Assembly (NCBI GenBank): GCA_902797055.1
Contig: CADBRT010000057.1
Span: 1-32,199, forward strand
Direction: 5' to 3'
DNA from: an uncultured Spirochaetaceae bacterium
Lineage (GTDB): Bacteria; Spirochaetota; Spirochaetia; Treponematales; Treponemataceae
Length of the DNA: 32,199 nucleotides
Position 1 is the first letter of the stretch. Every line of letters starts with the position of its first letter. The position numbers and the translations under genes are program-made. Under the pieces are notes generated by a model, which made no database searches, was not told the DNA's origin, and was given only the letters and a program-made list of their open reading frames with translations. Shown one piece after another: positions 16,288 to 23,442 of the stretch.

Positions 16288-17540
16288 GCCGTTTTCTGCT
16301 GTTCACTGAGCAAGGCATAGATGGTTCTGATCATAATATCAGGTGCTGTCGGTTTTGCCAAAAAGGTTCGTGCCCCGAGCTGCATGGCATCCATTATGTT
16401 CTGTTTGTCTGCTGTCTGTGAATATATGATTACCGGAGCAGGAAAGTTTCTTCGCTGGAGATTTCTTAGAATGTCCAACCCGTTCATGTCGGTGTTTGTC
16501 AAGTCCAAAATGACCACATCAAACAGATGGTGAGGAATGTCGTTGATGAATGCAACTCCGCTTGTATAGGAGTACGGATTGCCGCCTTTTTGAAGAAACA
16601 GCGTTTTTAATTGGGCCTGTGCAACTTGGTCAGAATCAACAATCGCTACATTCAACATGTTCCCTTCATCCACCGGTGAATAGATGGTGTCGCCGTAATC
16701 AGAAGAAAATCTCATGTCCAAGGTTTTGATAGGGACTGGAAAATTCGGCGTGAGAACTCTTTGTATAATAACGTCTTTGCCTTCTCCAACCATAATGATA
16801 TCGAGGAGCGGGTTCAGAATTTTTGTTGCGTCGTCTGTAATCTCAATTCCGCGGTATTCATCGCGGCCTTTAAGAAGGGCTGCAAAAAATGCGTCCTTTG
16901 ATACAATTTTGATATTTTCCTTTTTTATCGGTCTGTCATGCAAAATTGTTTCCAAGAGAAACTCTAGATTTGGCGTATCGATGAAGTCAAATTCCTTGCC
17001 GGAAAGCACCAGCAAGAGTTTCGGCTTGGAGATTTTATGCTTTTGAATGATTTGGGGTATTTTGTATTTGAGAATGGCTATTTTGTCTCTGTTCAAATCT
17101 CCGGCAATATCTACGCAGATAATGCTGTCTGTGACATGTATTTCCATGATACACTGCGTTTGATCTGCTTCAAATCCGAGGCCCAAGATTTCGCCTACCG
17201 CTTTGAAAAAAAGATCGTATTTTACCGGTTTCGGGAAAAACTTATGCACCCCGAAAACAGCGAGGGAACATATCTTATGCCTGCTAGTTTCGGAACCAAT
17301 AACAAGAATCGGAATGTTCTTTGCATTCGGGTCATCAGCTTTTTTTTCCAAGAAAACTCTGACCCCGCCTTCCAGACTGTCAGCATCAATAATAATCAAA
17401 TCCGGCAGAATCGTTATAAGGGTTGTATATGCATTTCTAGTGCTAAATGCAAGTTCCAAAGACACTTGCTGCAAAGCGAGTTTGTCTTTAAGGAACTGAA
17501 AAAAATCTTGAGTGGAATCAACTAACAGAACCTTTTTCAT
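16284..17540 (-). CDS. two-receiver-domain protein (REC - unknown/STAS-like middle - REC)
   Basis: The 418-residue protein begins MKKVLLVDS. The first receiver domain has acidic Asp in LLVDS, phosphoacceptor Asp in DLIIIDADS, Ser in LVIGSE and Lys in FFPKPV. The second (about 295-415) has VAIVDSD, VVILDLTNTDMNG, VIIYSQT and FLAKPT, so both look phosphorylatable. The middle part (about 130-290) may contain a STAS-like segment (ICVDIAGDLNRDKIAILKYK); this is a weak call. There is no DNA-binding or enzymatic output domain and no kinase beside it. I chose ATG 17540, not the upstream ATG at 17558, because the latter falls on the -10 box. A PHP phosphoesterase is coupled downstream (ATGA). Confidence 0.85.
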   Translation of the reverse strand: MKKVLLVDSTQDFFQFLKDKLALQQVSLELAFSTRNAYTTLITILPDLIIIDADSLEGGVRVFLEKKADDPNAKNIPILVIGSETSRHKICSLAVFGVHKFFPKPVKYDLFFKAVGEILGLGFEADQTQCIMEIHVTDSIICVDIAGDLNRDKIAILKYKIPQIIQKHKISKPKLLLVLSGKEFDFIDTPNLEFLLETILHDRPIKKENIKIVSKDAFFAALLKGRDEYRGIEITDDATKILNPLLDIIMVGEGKDVIIQRVLTPNFPVPIKTLDMRFSSDYGDTIYSPVDEGNMLNVAIVDSDQVAQAQLKTLFLQKGGNPYSYTSGVAFINDIPHHLFDVVILDLTNTDMNGLDILRNLQRRNFPAPVIIYSQTADKQNIMDAMQLGARTFLAKPTAPDIMIRTIYALLSEQQKTA

Positions 17541-17548
17541 GTTTCTAT

Positions 17549-17557
17549 AGTATAACA
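17549..17557 (-). promoter_or_regulatory. extended -10 promoter of the two-receiver gene (leaderless type)
   Basis: On the minus strand TGT-TATACT (17549-17557) forms an extended -10. TTGAAA (17570-17575) lies 15 nt upstream as a possible -35. Only 8 nt separate the hexamer from ATG 17540 and no ribosome site is present. Confidence 0.5.
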
Positions 17558-17597
17558 ATACTTTTCAAATTTCAATGAAAAAAGTTCTGTCTTGAAA

Positions 17598-18674
17598 TTA
17601 TTTATATGATTTATCGAAAATGCCTTTCGGAACGTACGCGCCGGTACGCATTCTGCTCCATGCGGTGAAAAGAGCATCGTGGTCGCTGGCTCTGAGCACT
17701 CTGATAGTGTGCAGTCCGTTGATGTTTGCATTCAAAGAATCCAACTGCAGAATGTACAGCAGATACTCGTCTTTGTCTGTTAACACTGAAAAAATCTGCT
17801 TGATAACATCGAAACTGATGTTATCAAGTTTTACGTTGTCCCGGGTTACGCTTTTGAGCTGGGTTGACATTACTTCGCCTTTCAAAAGATTGAAGACACC
17901 TTCCATCTCTTCATCTTTGTTTACCCAGGTTGAACGCGCCATCGCAGAGAAGAATCCTTCTACTGCTGCTTTGTCGCCTTTCTGAAGTGCCGGCAGTATC
18001 GCTGCGAAGCGGTCGATTGCGTCTGAAGCGTCTGTATCCCTTGTATCCGGAATGTAGAGTCCTGGCACAGGCTTAAAGGTTTCCGGATTGTCACGTTCGT
18101 TTATTAGCTCTATGATACCATCGTGGTATTCGTAGTTTATTGCCTCGCTCTGTGTCTCGATGTCTTCAACCGGTACGAATCGCAAGGCTCTGATGCCTTG
18201 GTCTTCAGGCTCTGACTCTGATGGCTTAAAGCACATGAGAAGCATCTCGTATTCTTGTTCATCTGTACGGACTCTGTAAAATCCCTTGCAGGTGGTGTTT
18301 CCGTGCGTACCGAACTCTGATTCCATTTCGGTAGAGAAACCCACTGAACCCCAGTAGGTAAAGTTCCCTTGGAAAAGATTCAGCATATATGATAAATCTT
18401 GCTTTAAGTTTGGAACCTCTTTGAGCGTATTTGTGGAGAACAGCAGATGGATGTTCTTTGTCTTTCCTTTTACCAGACTTTGAATAACTCTTTTTGCAAG
18501 TCGTCCGACCGATGACTCCGTACTGTACATGGACATACCGCGAGCAAGATCACCTGTAAGCATCGCTCTCTGTTCTTCACCTTTTCCGTGCATCCAAAGC
18601 GGAAGTGCAACTGCACTGCCAACGGCACACGTAAACATTGTTGCGGTTAAAATAGTTTTTACAAGATGTTTCAT
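17598..18674 (-). CDS. exported protein with two tandem DUF5104-like domains
   Basis: The 358-residue product has a signal peptide (MKHLVKTILTATMFTCAVGS, likely cut after VALP). The mature part looks like an internal duplication. The first unit has VIQSLVKGKTKNIHLLFS, a NLFQGN turn and YEMLLMCF followed by GIRALRFV. The second has ILPALQKGDKAAVEGFFS, NLLKGE and YLLYILQL followed by GLHTIRVL. This order resembles DUF5104, a domain of lipoproteins in Gram-positive bacteria; I am fairly, not fully, sure. No lipobox is seen. ATG 18674 is preferred because GGAG lies 11 nt upstream; ATG 18692 is in frame and sits 9 nt after TATACC. Function is unknown. Confidence 0.8.
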   Translation of the reverse strand: MKHLVKTILTATMFTCAVGSAVALPLWMHGKGEEQRAMLTGDLARGMSMYSTESSVGRLAKRVIQSLVKGKTKNIHLLFSTNTLKEVPNLKQDLSYMLNLFQGNFTYWGSVGFSTEMESEFGTHGNTTCKGFYRVRTDEQEYEMLLMCFKPSESEPEDQGIRALRFVPVEDIETQSEAINYEYHDGIIELINERDNPETFKPVPGLYIPDTRDTDASDAIDRFAAILPALQKGDKAAVEGFFSAMARSTWVNKDEEMEGVFNLLKGEVMSTQLKSVTRDNVKLDNISFDVIKQIFSVLTDKDEYLLYILQLDSLNANINGLHTIRVLRASDHDALFTAWSRMRTGAYVPKGIFDKSYK

Positions 18675-18743
18675 GGGAGGTCTCCAAAACATTTTTCTGA
18701 TGGTATACTTATTATCGGAATATCAATATACTTTTCTTATAGA

Positions 18744-18782
18744 GGAACTTTCAAAACTTTGCTATTACTTTTGAAAAGTTCC
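18744..18782 (+). promoter_or_regulatory. inverted repeat in the leader of the DJ-1 family gene
   Basis: GGAACTTTCAAAA (18744-18756) pairs with TTTTGAAAAGTTCC (18769-18782) with one bulged base and a 12-nt loop. It lies 37 nt before the DJ-1 ATG and shortly after a TATACT hexamer (18727-18732). It could be an operator or an mRNA 5' stem; it is not followed by a T run, so a terminator is unlikely. Confidence 0.45.
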
Positions 18783-18818
18783 TTATGCAGTACTAAAAAG
18801 AAAGAGGTTGTTCTGATA

Positions 18819-19394
18819 ATGAAGAAAGCTGTAGTTTTTATTGCCGACGGTTCAGAAGAGATAGAAACACTTACTCCCGTTGACTATCTTAGAAGGGCTG
18901 GTGTGGAAGTTTCTCTTGTTTCCGTCGGGACGGCGGGTCGCACGGTGGGCATGGCTCATGGTGTCAGTGTGAATGCGGATGTTACTCTGGAAACATATCT
19001 TTCCGATTCTGGAAATGCTCTGCCGGATGCTGTTGTCATACCTGGAGGTATGCCGGGGGCTTCAAACATAGCAGACTCCCGTTCCGCAGTTGATTTCATC
19101 CGCAAGATGAATGATGATGGCAGACTTGTCTGCTCTATCTGCGCTTCCCCCGCAATAGTGCTGTCCAAAACAGGGGCATTGGAGGGAAAGAAGTGGACGT
19201 GCTATCCGGGAATGTCTGGAGAGGCTGGTGCTGCTGTGAAAACCCATGTGGACGGAGTTCCGTTCGTTCACGACGGAAATCTCATAACCGGTCGGGGACC
19301 AGGTGCCAGTGAACAGTTCTCCATGGAGATTGTCACAGCTTTGGTCGGCAGCTCTGTTGCCGCCGATATAAAGAAAGGCTCCTGTCAGCGCTAG
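18819..19394 (+). CDS. DJ-1/ThiJ/PfpI family protein
   Basis: The 191-residue protein matches DJ-1 from end to end: FIADGSEEIETLTPVDYLRR with the Glu that pairs with the nucleophile (Glu 14), PGGMPG, and the nucleophile elbow SICASPA with Cys 108. A C-terminal GRGPGASEQFS stretch is also typical. Family members act in protein and metabolite deglycation, stress response or as chaperones; the exact role is unclear. Although the frame is open upstream to 18666, the ATG at 18819 begins the family's conserved sequence and has AAAGAGG at 18800-18806. The stop codon lies within a terminator-like hairpin. Confidence 0.93.
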   Translation: MKKAVVFIADGSEEIETLTPVDYLRRAGVEVSLVSVGTAGRTVGMAHGVSVNADVTLETYLSDSGNALPDAVVIPGGMPGASNIADSRSAVDFIRKMNDDGRLVCSICASPAIVLSKTGALEGKKWTCYPGMSGEAGAAVKTHVDGVPFVHDGNLITGRGPGASEQFSMEIVTALVGSSVAADIKKGSCQR

Positions 19395-19402
19395 GAGCCT
19401 TT
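19374..19402. terminator. hairpin terminator between convergent genes
   Basis: AAAGGCTCCT (19374-19383) and AGGAGCCTTT (19393-19402) form a perfect 10-bp stem with a 9-nt loop. It contains the TAG of the DJ-1 gene. On the minus strand it is followed by T-rich TTTCTTTATA, so it fits best as the terminator of the flavin reductase gene, and more weakly of the DJ-1 gene. Confidence 0.65.
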
Positions 19403-19414
19403 CATGGAGCGGGA

Positions 19415-19954
19415 CTACCGCTTGTCTTCCATAACCTTGTAGATTTCTGCAATATACGCAGTGTGGAAGTCATTTTTGCGGTAGTTCTGGTTCATCAGTT
19501 TTTCATCGGAAAAACAGTTCTGATCAAACTCTTGTGCATATAGTTTGCGGCAGAAAAGTACGAGCCGCGCCTGTTTTATCCATGGGGTGCCGTTGAGGTA
19601 TTCAACATCAAGTTTTGCTGCGCGGAATTTGTCTCCGTCGCGTCCTGAATGACTGCCGCAATAGGACAGTGCGTTGTTGTATTTGTTTTCTGGAAGTACT
19701 GAAAGAGAGAATGTGTCAGTGCTGTCTATGATTTCTTTCGTATAGCGGGTTGGACGCAGATAGATCGTCGCTACGCATTTGTTCCACAAAACTCCGACTC
19801 CACCCCAGCTTGCCGTCATTGTATTGACTCTGCCGGTTGTTATATTCCCCTCTTCATCAACCGTTTTTTCACAAGCGGTTACAAGAAGGTAATCTTTTCC
19901 TATCATTTTGAATGGATTGTCTGTTATGGCTTCGGGACGGATATTCTTAAACAT
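19415..19954 (-). CDS. flavin reductase-like (FMN-binding split-barrel) protein
   Basis: The 179-residue protein has the flavin reductase-like layout: an N-terminal strand leading to NTMTASWGGVGVLWNKCVAT, then IYLRPTRYTKEIIDSTDTFS, and GSHSGRDGDKF near the middle. Such proteins bind FMN and act as NAD(P)H:flavin oxidoreductases or as domains of diiron/rubredoxin oxygen-detoxifying systems. The substrate cannot be told. AAGGAA upstream of the ATG is a good ribosome site. It faces the DJ-1 gene and shares its terminator; both would fit oxidative or carbonyl stress, but they are not co-transcribed. Confidence 0.85.
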   Translation of the reverse strand: MFKNIRPEAITDNPFKMIGKDYLLVTACEKTVDEEGNITTGRVNTMTASWGGVGVLWNKCVATIYLRPTRYTKEIIDSTDTFSLSVLPENKYNNALSYCGSHSGRDGDKFRAAKLDVEYLNGTPWIKQARLVLFCRKLYAQEFDQNCFSDEKLMNQNYRKNDFHTAYIAEIYKVMEDKR

Positions 19955-20011
19955 AGCGGTATTCCTTGTGTTTGAAATGACGGAAAGAAGAATGGTTTAA
20001 AATAAAAAAAT

Positions 20012-20085
<74 letters not shown>

Positions 20086-20097
20086 AAAAGTGAATAC

Positions 20098-20127
20098 AGT
20101 GTAACAAAAAAAGCCTATCCTAGTCAA
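20098..20127 (-). promoter_or_regulatory. promoter of tRNA-Ala
   Basis: On the minus strand TTGACT (20122-20127) and TACACT (20098-20103), the latter preceded by TGT, are 18 nt apart. The start should be near 20090, a few bases before the mature tRNA end at 20085. Confidence 0.7.
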
Positions 20128-20169
20128 GCACTGCCCTAGGAAATTTTATGGACGCCTGTGCTTGCTGTA

Positions 20170-20178
20170 TGTTATACT
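20170..20178 (+). promoter_or_regulatory. extended -10 promoter of the barnase-like gene
   Basis: TGT-TATACT (20170-20178) is an extended -10 without a clear -35. The ATG at 20197 follows after 18 nt, with GCGAGGTG (20183-20190) as ribosome site. The element excludes the upstream in-frame ATG at 20158 as start. Confidence 0.5.
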
Positions 20179-20196
20179 TATGGCGAGGTGTTATTT

Positions 20197-20838
20197 ATGA
20201 AGATTCAATGGAAGAAAGTTCTTCCTGTTTTGGGCGTTGTAGCTGTTGTACTTCTCGTTTCTATATTCATGCCTCATGGCGGACAACCTGCTTACAGTCT
20301 GCCGGATTTGAACACATCTGTTGTAGAAACGGTATCAGAACAAAATCCGCTCCCTATTGTAGATGACGTTTCTGCTGTTGAAGAGATATCCTCCGCCGTC
20401 AGTGTGCAGGAAGAAGTTCCCGTCGTTTCTGAACCTGCTGTTCCTGAAACGGATCGCCGAACGGATATTTCTGAAGACGGCCATTATACATCGAAAGAAA
20501 AAGTTGCCCTATACATTCATACTTACGGAAAATTGCCTGAGAACTACATAACGAAAACAGAGGCGAAGAAACTTGGCTGGCAGAAGGACAGCGATCACTA
20601 TGCTGTTTCTTCTGTTGCTCCAGGTAAAAGCATTGGAGGGGATCGGTTTGGTAACCGGGAAGGAACCTTGCCTACGGCGAAGGGACGTTCGTATACAGAG
20701 TGTGACATTGGTGCTGAAGGAAAAAAATCTCGCGGTGCAAAGCGCATCGTCTTTTCCAACGATGGGTTGGTGTATTATACCGGCGACCACTACGAAACCT
20801 TTGAACTTCTGTACGATGCTGACGGTCCCGCACAGTGA
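20197..20838 (+). CDS. membrane-anchored barnase-family (N1/T1) ribonuclease
   Basis: The 213-residue protein has an N-terminal membrane helix (VLPVLGVVAVVLLVSIF, about 8-24). A Val/Pro/Glu-rich linker (about 30-100) follows, then a C-terminal domain of about 110 residues that aligns without gaps of note to barnase. Matching blocks are GKLPENYITKTEAKKLGW, VAPGKSIGGDRFGNREG, RSYTECDIGAE, AKRIVFSND and TGDHYETF. These keep the residues equivalent to barnase Lys27, Arg59, Glu73 (general base), Arg83 and His102 (general acid), so an active guanyl-preferring RNase is expected. Topology places the domain outside the cytoplasm, either tethered or released by cleavage. No barstar-like inhibitor gene is adjacent. 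It may serve nutrient scavenging or competition; this is inference. Confidence 0.93.
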   Translation: MKIQWKKVLPVLGVVAVVLLVSIFMPHGGQPAYSLPDLNTSVVETVSEQNPLPIVDDVSAVEEISSAVSVQEEVPVVSEPAVPETDRRTDISEDGHYTSKEKVALYIHTYGKLPENYITKTEAKKLGWQKDSDHYAVSSVAPGKSIGGDRFGNREGTLPTAKGRSYTECDIGAEGKKSRGAKRIVFSNDGLVYYTGDHYETFELLYDADGPAQ

Positions 20839-20852
20839 CGCTGTGAAGCGTC
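20837..20852. terminator. short hairpin between the convergent RNase and XylF-like genes
   Basis: GACGCT (20837-20842) and AGCGTC (20847-20852) form a 6-bp stem with a GTGA loop, starting inside the RNase stop codon. No long T run follows, so termination strength is doubtful. Confidence 0.35.
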
Positions 20853-21896
20853 TTATTGCCGATAGACTTCCCCATATGTGTGGAAGCCGGATTTTATGAC
20901 AATATCGTCGATATTGCTTTTTGTGACGATTTCCGGTTCCAGCCATATGACCGGAATGTCGTCGTATCCATTGTTTATGGTGCTGCCTTTTGGAACGATA
21001 TTCGTCTCGTCCATACCCTGCGCTAGAGATACCGCACAGTCTGCGGCTTTTTCCGCCAGCGTTGTGATAGGCTTGTACACCGTAAAATCCTGCTTGCCGC
21101 GTACAATGTTTTGACACGCTGCAATGTCAGCGTCCTGTCCGCAGATAGGTATGTGGTGTTCAGGGTAGTAGTCGTCCATGGCATTCAGCACACTTCCTGC
21201 CACAGCGTCGTTCCCGCAGATGATGGCGTCAGGAATAGGTCCCTTTGTTATTAAGTCGACCGCTGCATTGTATGATAAATCATAGTTCCAGCCGTCTGTA
21301 TAAAATATACCTTCTATCAGAACGTCCTTTCCTCGGGTGGTGAGTTCGATTCCTCTCTGCATGAGCGTCATGTTGTAGTCTTCCTGTGGTCCCAGAATCA
21401 GATACCATCGTTTGCCGACATTGGATGCTAAAAAACGTTGAGCCATCAGTTCTCCGACGCGTTCTGTGTTTACCGAGATATATAAATCCACCGGAGCATT
21501 TGTAATCAGCCTGTCGTATGATATTATTTTTATTCCTTTATTATGTATCTCGGTCAGTATTTCTGTCAGACTGTCCTGATCCTTTGCCACTGCGACAATA
21601 ACATTTACATTCCGTTCCATCAGATAGCGAAGCTGCTTGTTCTGTTCTTCCACGCTGTTGCCAGCGTTCTGTACAATTGCTTCAGCTCCTCTTTCCCTCA
21701 GCCGGTTTATGAATACGTCCAAATCCCGTTGCCACCGTTCAAGGGCTAGCGTATCGATGGAAAAACCGATGGACGTAACCTGTTTCTTTTTTTCTGTCTT
21801 TTTTACGGAGCGTTCTGAAGGCGAATCTTTTTTGCAGGCTGTCAACATAGCAACAGCCAATGTAAAAATAATAAGTGTCTTAATCTTTTGCTGCAT
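20853..21896 (-). CDS. XylF-like sugar-binding lipoprotein (periplasmic binding protein family)
   Basis: The 347-residue protein has a lipoprotein signal (LTAC lipobox, Cys about 21), a Lys-rich linker, then a type I periplasmic binding fold. IGFSIDTLALERWQRDLDVF, VIVAVAKDQDSL, ISYDRLITNAPVDLYISVN and VGELMAQRF closely follow E. coli XylF, the D-xylose-binding protein. Xylose or a similar pentose is therefore the likely ligand. It is the fourth gene of a sensor operon and overlaps the YesN-type gene by 17 nt. No ABC permease or ATPase is in the window, so it may deliver ligand state to the sensor kinase or serve a transporter encoded elsewhere. Confidence 0.9.
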   Translation of the reverse strand: MQQKIKTLIIFTLAVAMLTACKKDSPSERSVKKTEKKKQVTSIGFSIDTLALERWQRDLDVFINRLRERGAEAIVQNAGNSVEEQNKQLRYLMERNVNVIVAVAKDQDSLTEILTEIHNKGIKIISYDRLITNAPVDLYISVNTERVGELMAQRFLASNVGKRWYLILGPQEDYNMTLMQRGIELTTRGKDVLIEGIFYTDGWNYDLSYNAAVDLITKGPIPDAIICGNDAVAGSVLNAMDDYYPEHHIPICGQDADIAACQNIVRGKQDFTVYKPITTLAEKAADCAVSLAQGMDETNIVPKGSTINNGYDDIPVIWLEPEIVTKSNIDDIVIKSGFHTYGEVYRQ

Positions 21897-23442
21897 CTCT
21901 GAACTCCGTCGGTGTCATGCCGAATTTGCTTCTGAATATACGTGAAAAATAATTCTGGTCGTTGTAGCCGACCGATATGCTCACTTCCTTTATACTTGCC
22001 CTCGGGTTTCGTAAAAGTTCCCTTGCTTTTTGCATCCTCATGTCTGTTATAAACGTGATGTAGTTTTCTCCCCGTTCTTCCTTGAACAGTTTGCTCAGAT
22101 AAAACGATGACACATTCACCGCTTGTGCAGTGTCATCAAGGGAAAGGTTTTCCGCAATGTGTTCCTTTATATATTCCTGGGCTTTTTCGATAATAGGGTT
22201 CCCTTGCCGCTGCGAAACCTGCAGAACATCAAGCGCACATTCTGTGCATCTGGCTTGAACAAAGGCTTCTATCTTATCCATATTGTTTTCGCCGGTGAGA
22301 AAAGAAAAAGAAGATGCGAACTCATCATTTTCGTAGGATGTATCGATTTCTGTCGTTATGTTGCGGATGTTGACAAGCAGTTCAAAGAATGCATTTTTTA
22401 TCTTGCCCGTATCCGACTCGTATTTTTGTTCCAACGCTTCGCGGTATGCATTGATGAGGGACGGTAGAGAGGCAGAGTCCCCGGCTCGTACGCGTGCGAA
22501 AATCTTTTCCGCTAGAGTTCCAGGATTCTGCTTTGTGTGCTTCTTATCCCGTGTCCGCTGTGCGAATTTTAAATCCCCGTTGTTTGCGCATAAGTTCAAG
22601 GTTTCGATAGCATCGTTGTAAGCTTTGCCGGTTTTGTCCTGCTCTGTTTCAAACAGACTTACTCCTGCGCGTATTCCGGATGTTATGTTTATGCAGAGCT
22701 GTCGGTATAAGGTTGTGATGGTATCGACAGCATTTTCTTCTACCGTTTCTCTGTCAGCGTTTAACGGGAATGTGAAGAATACGACAATACGGTTGAGCAT
22801 GAAGGAACCGAGTATACAGCGCACTCGTGTCGTTAGCGTTTTCCGAATCTTATTGTACACAATATACTGTTGCCCCGCGTCCAGATGGGGAATTTCCAGA
22901 CAGCAGAAGCACCACAGACTGCTTTCAATATCAAAGTAGCGGAAATATTCAGAAACATCTTTTGCTCCGCTGAAAGCGGCCGAATAGATAAAATCGCTTT
23001 CCACCATCGGGGACACGATGTCCAGCTTTTTGTGAAGTTCCTGTTCGCTGGATTTGCGTCCTCTTTTCTTGTCCACTTCTGCCATTGCGCCCCGTAGCGT
23101 CTCAACAACAATATTGCGGTTTACGGGTTTTGTCAGATATCGGTAGACTCCAAGGGAAACAGCTTCCTGAGCGTATTTGAACTGGTCGTAGGCACTTAAA
23201 ATTATCACGACGGTTTCAGGTTTTGACTGGGTTATGTAGCGTACAGTTTCAAGTCCGTTGAGTCCCGGCATATTGATATCCATGAAGATAATGTCTATAT
23301 CGTTTTTTGCCACAATCTCCAGAGCTTCCGAACCGGACAAGGATTCGTTTACTCTGACATCGGACGGAAAATACTTGCTGATTATGAAGCGCAAGGAGTC
23401 AATCATTATCTGTTCGTCGTCTGTTAGAAGAATGTTATACAT
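21880..23442 (-). CDS. YesN-type response regulator with AraC-family DNA-binding domain
   Basis: The 520-residue protein has an N-terminal receiver domain (about 1-120; NILLTDDEQ, phosphoacceptor Asp in IIFMDINMPG, Ser in ILSAYD, Lys in LTKPV) and a long middle region. It ends in a C-terminal AraC/XylS domain with two helix-turn-helix units (LSLDDTAQAVNVSSFYLSKL and IKEVSISVGYNDQNYFSRIF). Length and order are typical of YesN. It should be phosphorylated by the LytS/YesM-type kinase encoded just upstream (8-nt overlap) and activate sugar-uptake genes. GAGGA before the ATG is a good ribosome site. Confidence 0.95.
   Translation of the reverse strand: MYNILLTDDEQIMIDSLRFIISKYFPSDVRVNESLSGSEALEIVAKNDIDIIFMDINMPGLNGLETVRYITQSKPETVVIILSAYDQFKYAQEAVSLGVYRYLTKPVNRNIVVETLRGAMAEVDKKRGRKSSEQELHKKLDIVSPMVESDFIYSAAFSGAKDVSEYFRYFDIESSLWCFCCLEIPHLDAGQQYIVYNKIRKTLTTRVRCILGSFMLNRIVVFFTFPLNADRETVEENAVDTITTLYRQLCINITSGIRAGVSLFETEQDKTGKAYNDAIETLNLCANNGDLKFAQRTRDKKHTKQNPGTLAEKIFARVRAGDSASLPSLINAYREALEQKYESDTGKIKNAFFELLVNIRNITTEIDTSYENDEFASSFSFLTGENNMDKIEAFVQARCTECALDVLQVSQRQGNPIIEKAQEYIKEHIAENLSLDDTAQAVNVSSFYLSKLFKEERGENYITFITDMRMQKARELLRNPRASIKEVSISVGYNDQNYFSRIFRSKFGMTPTEFRDAAKD

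Noticed and set aside
20509-21117. 202-codon minus-strand frame spanning the barnase-like and XylF-like gene ends
   Set aside because: It overlaps two well supported genes and has a low-complexity His/Arg-rich translation.
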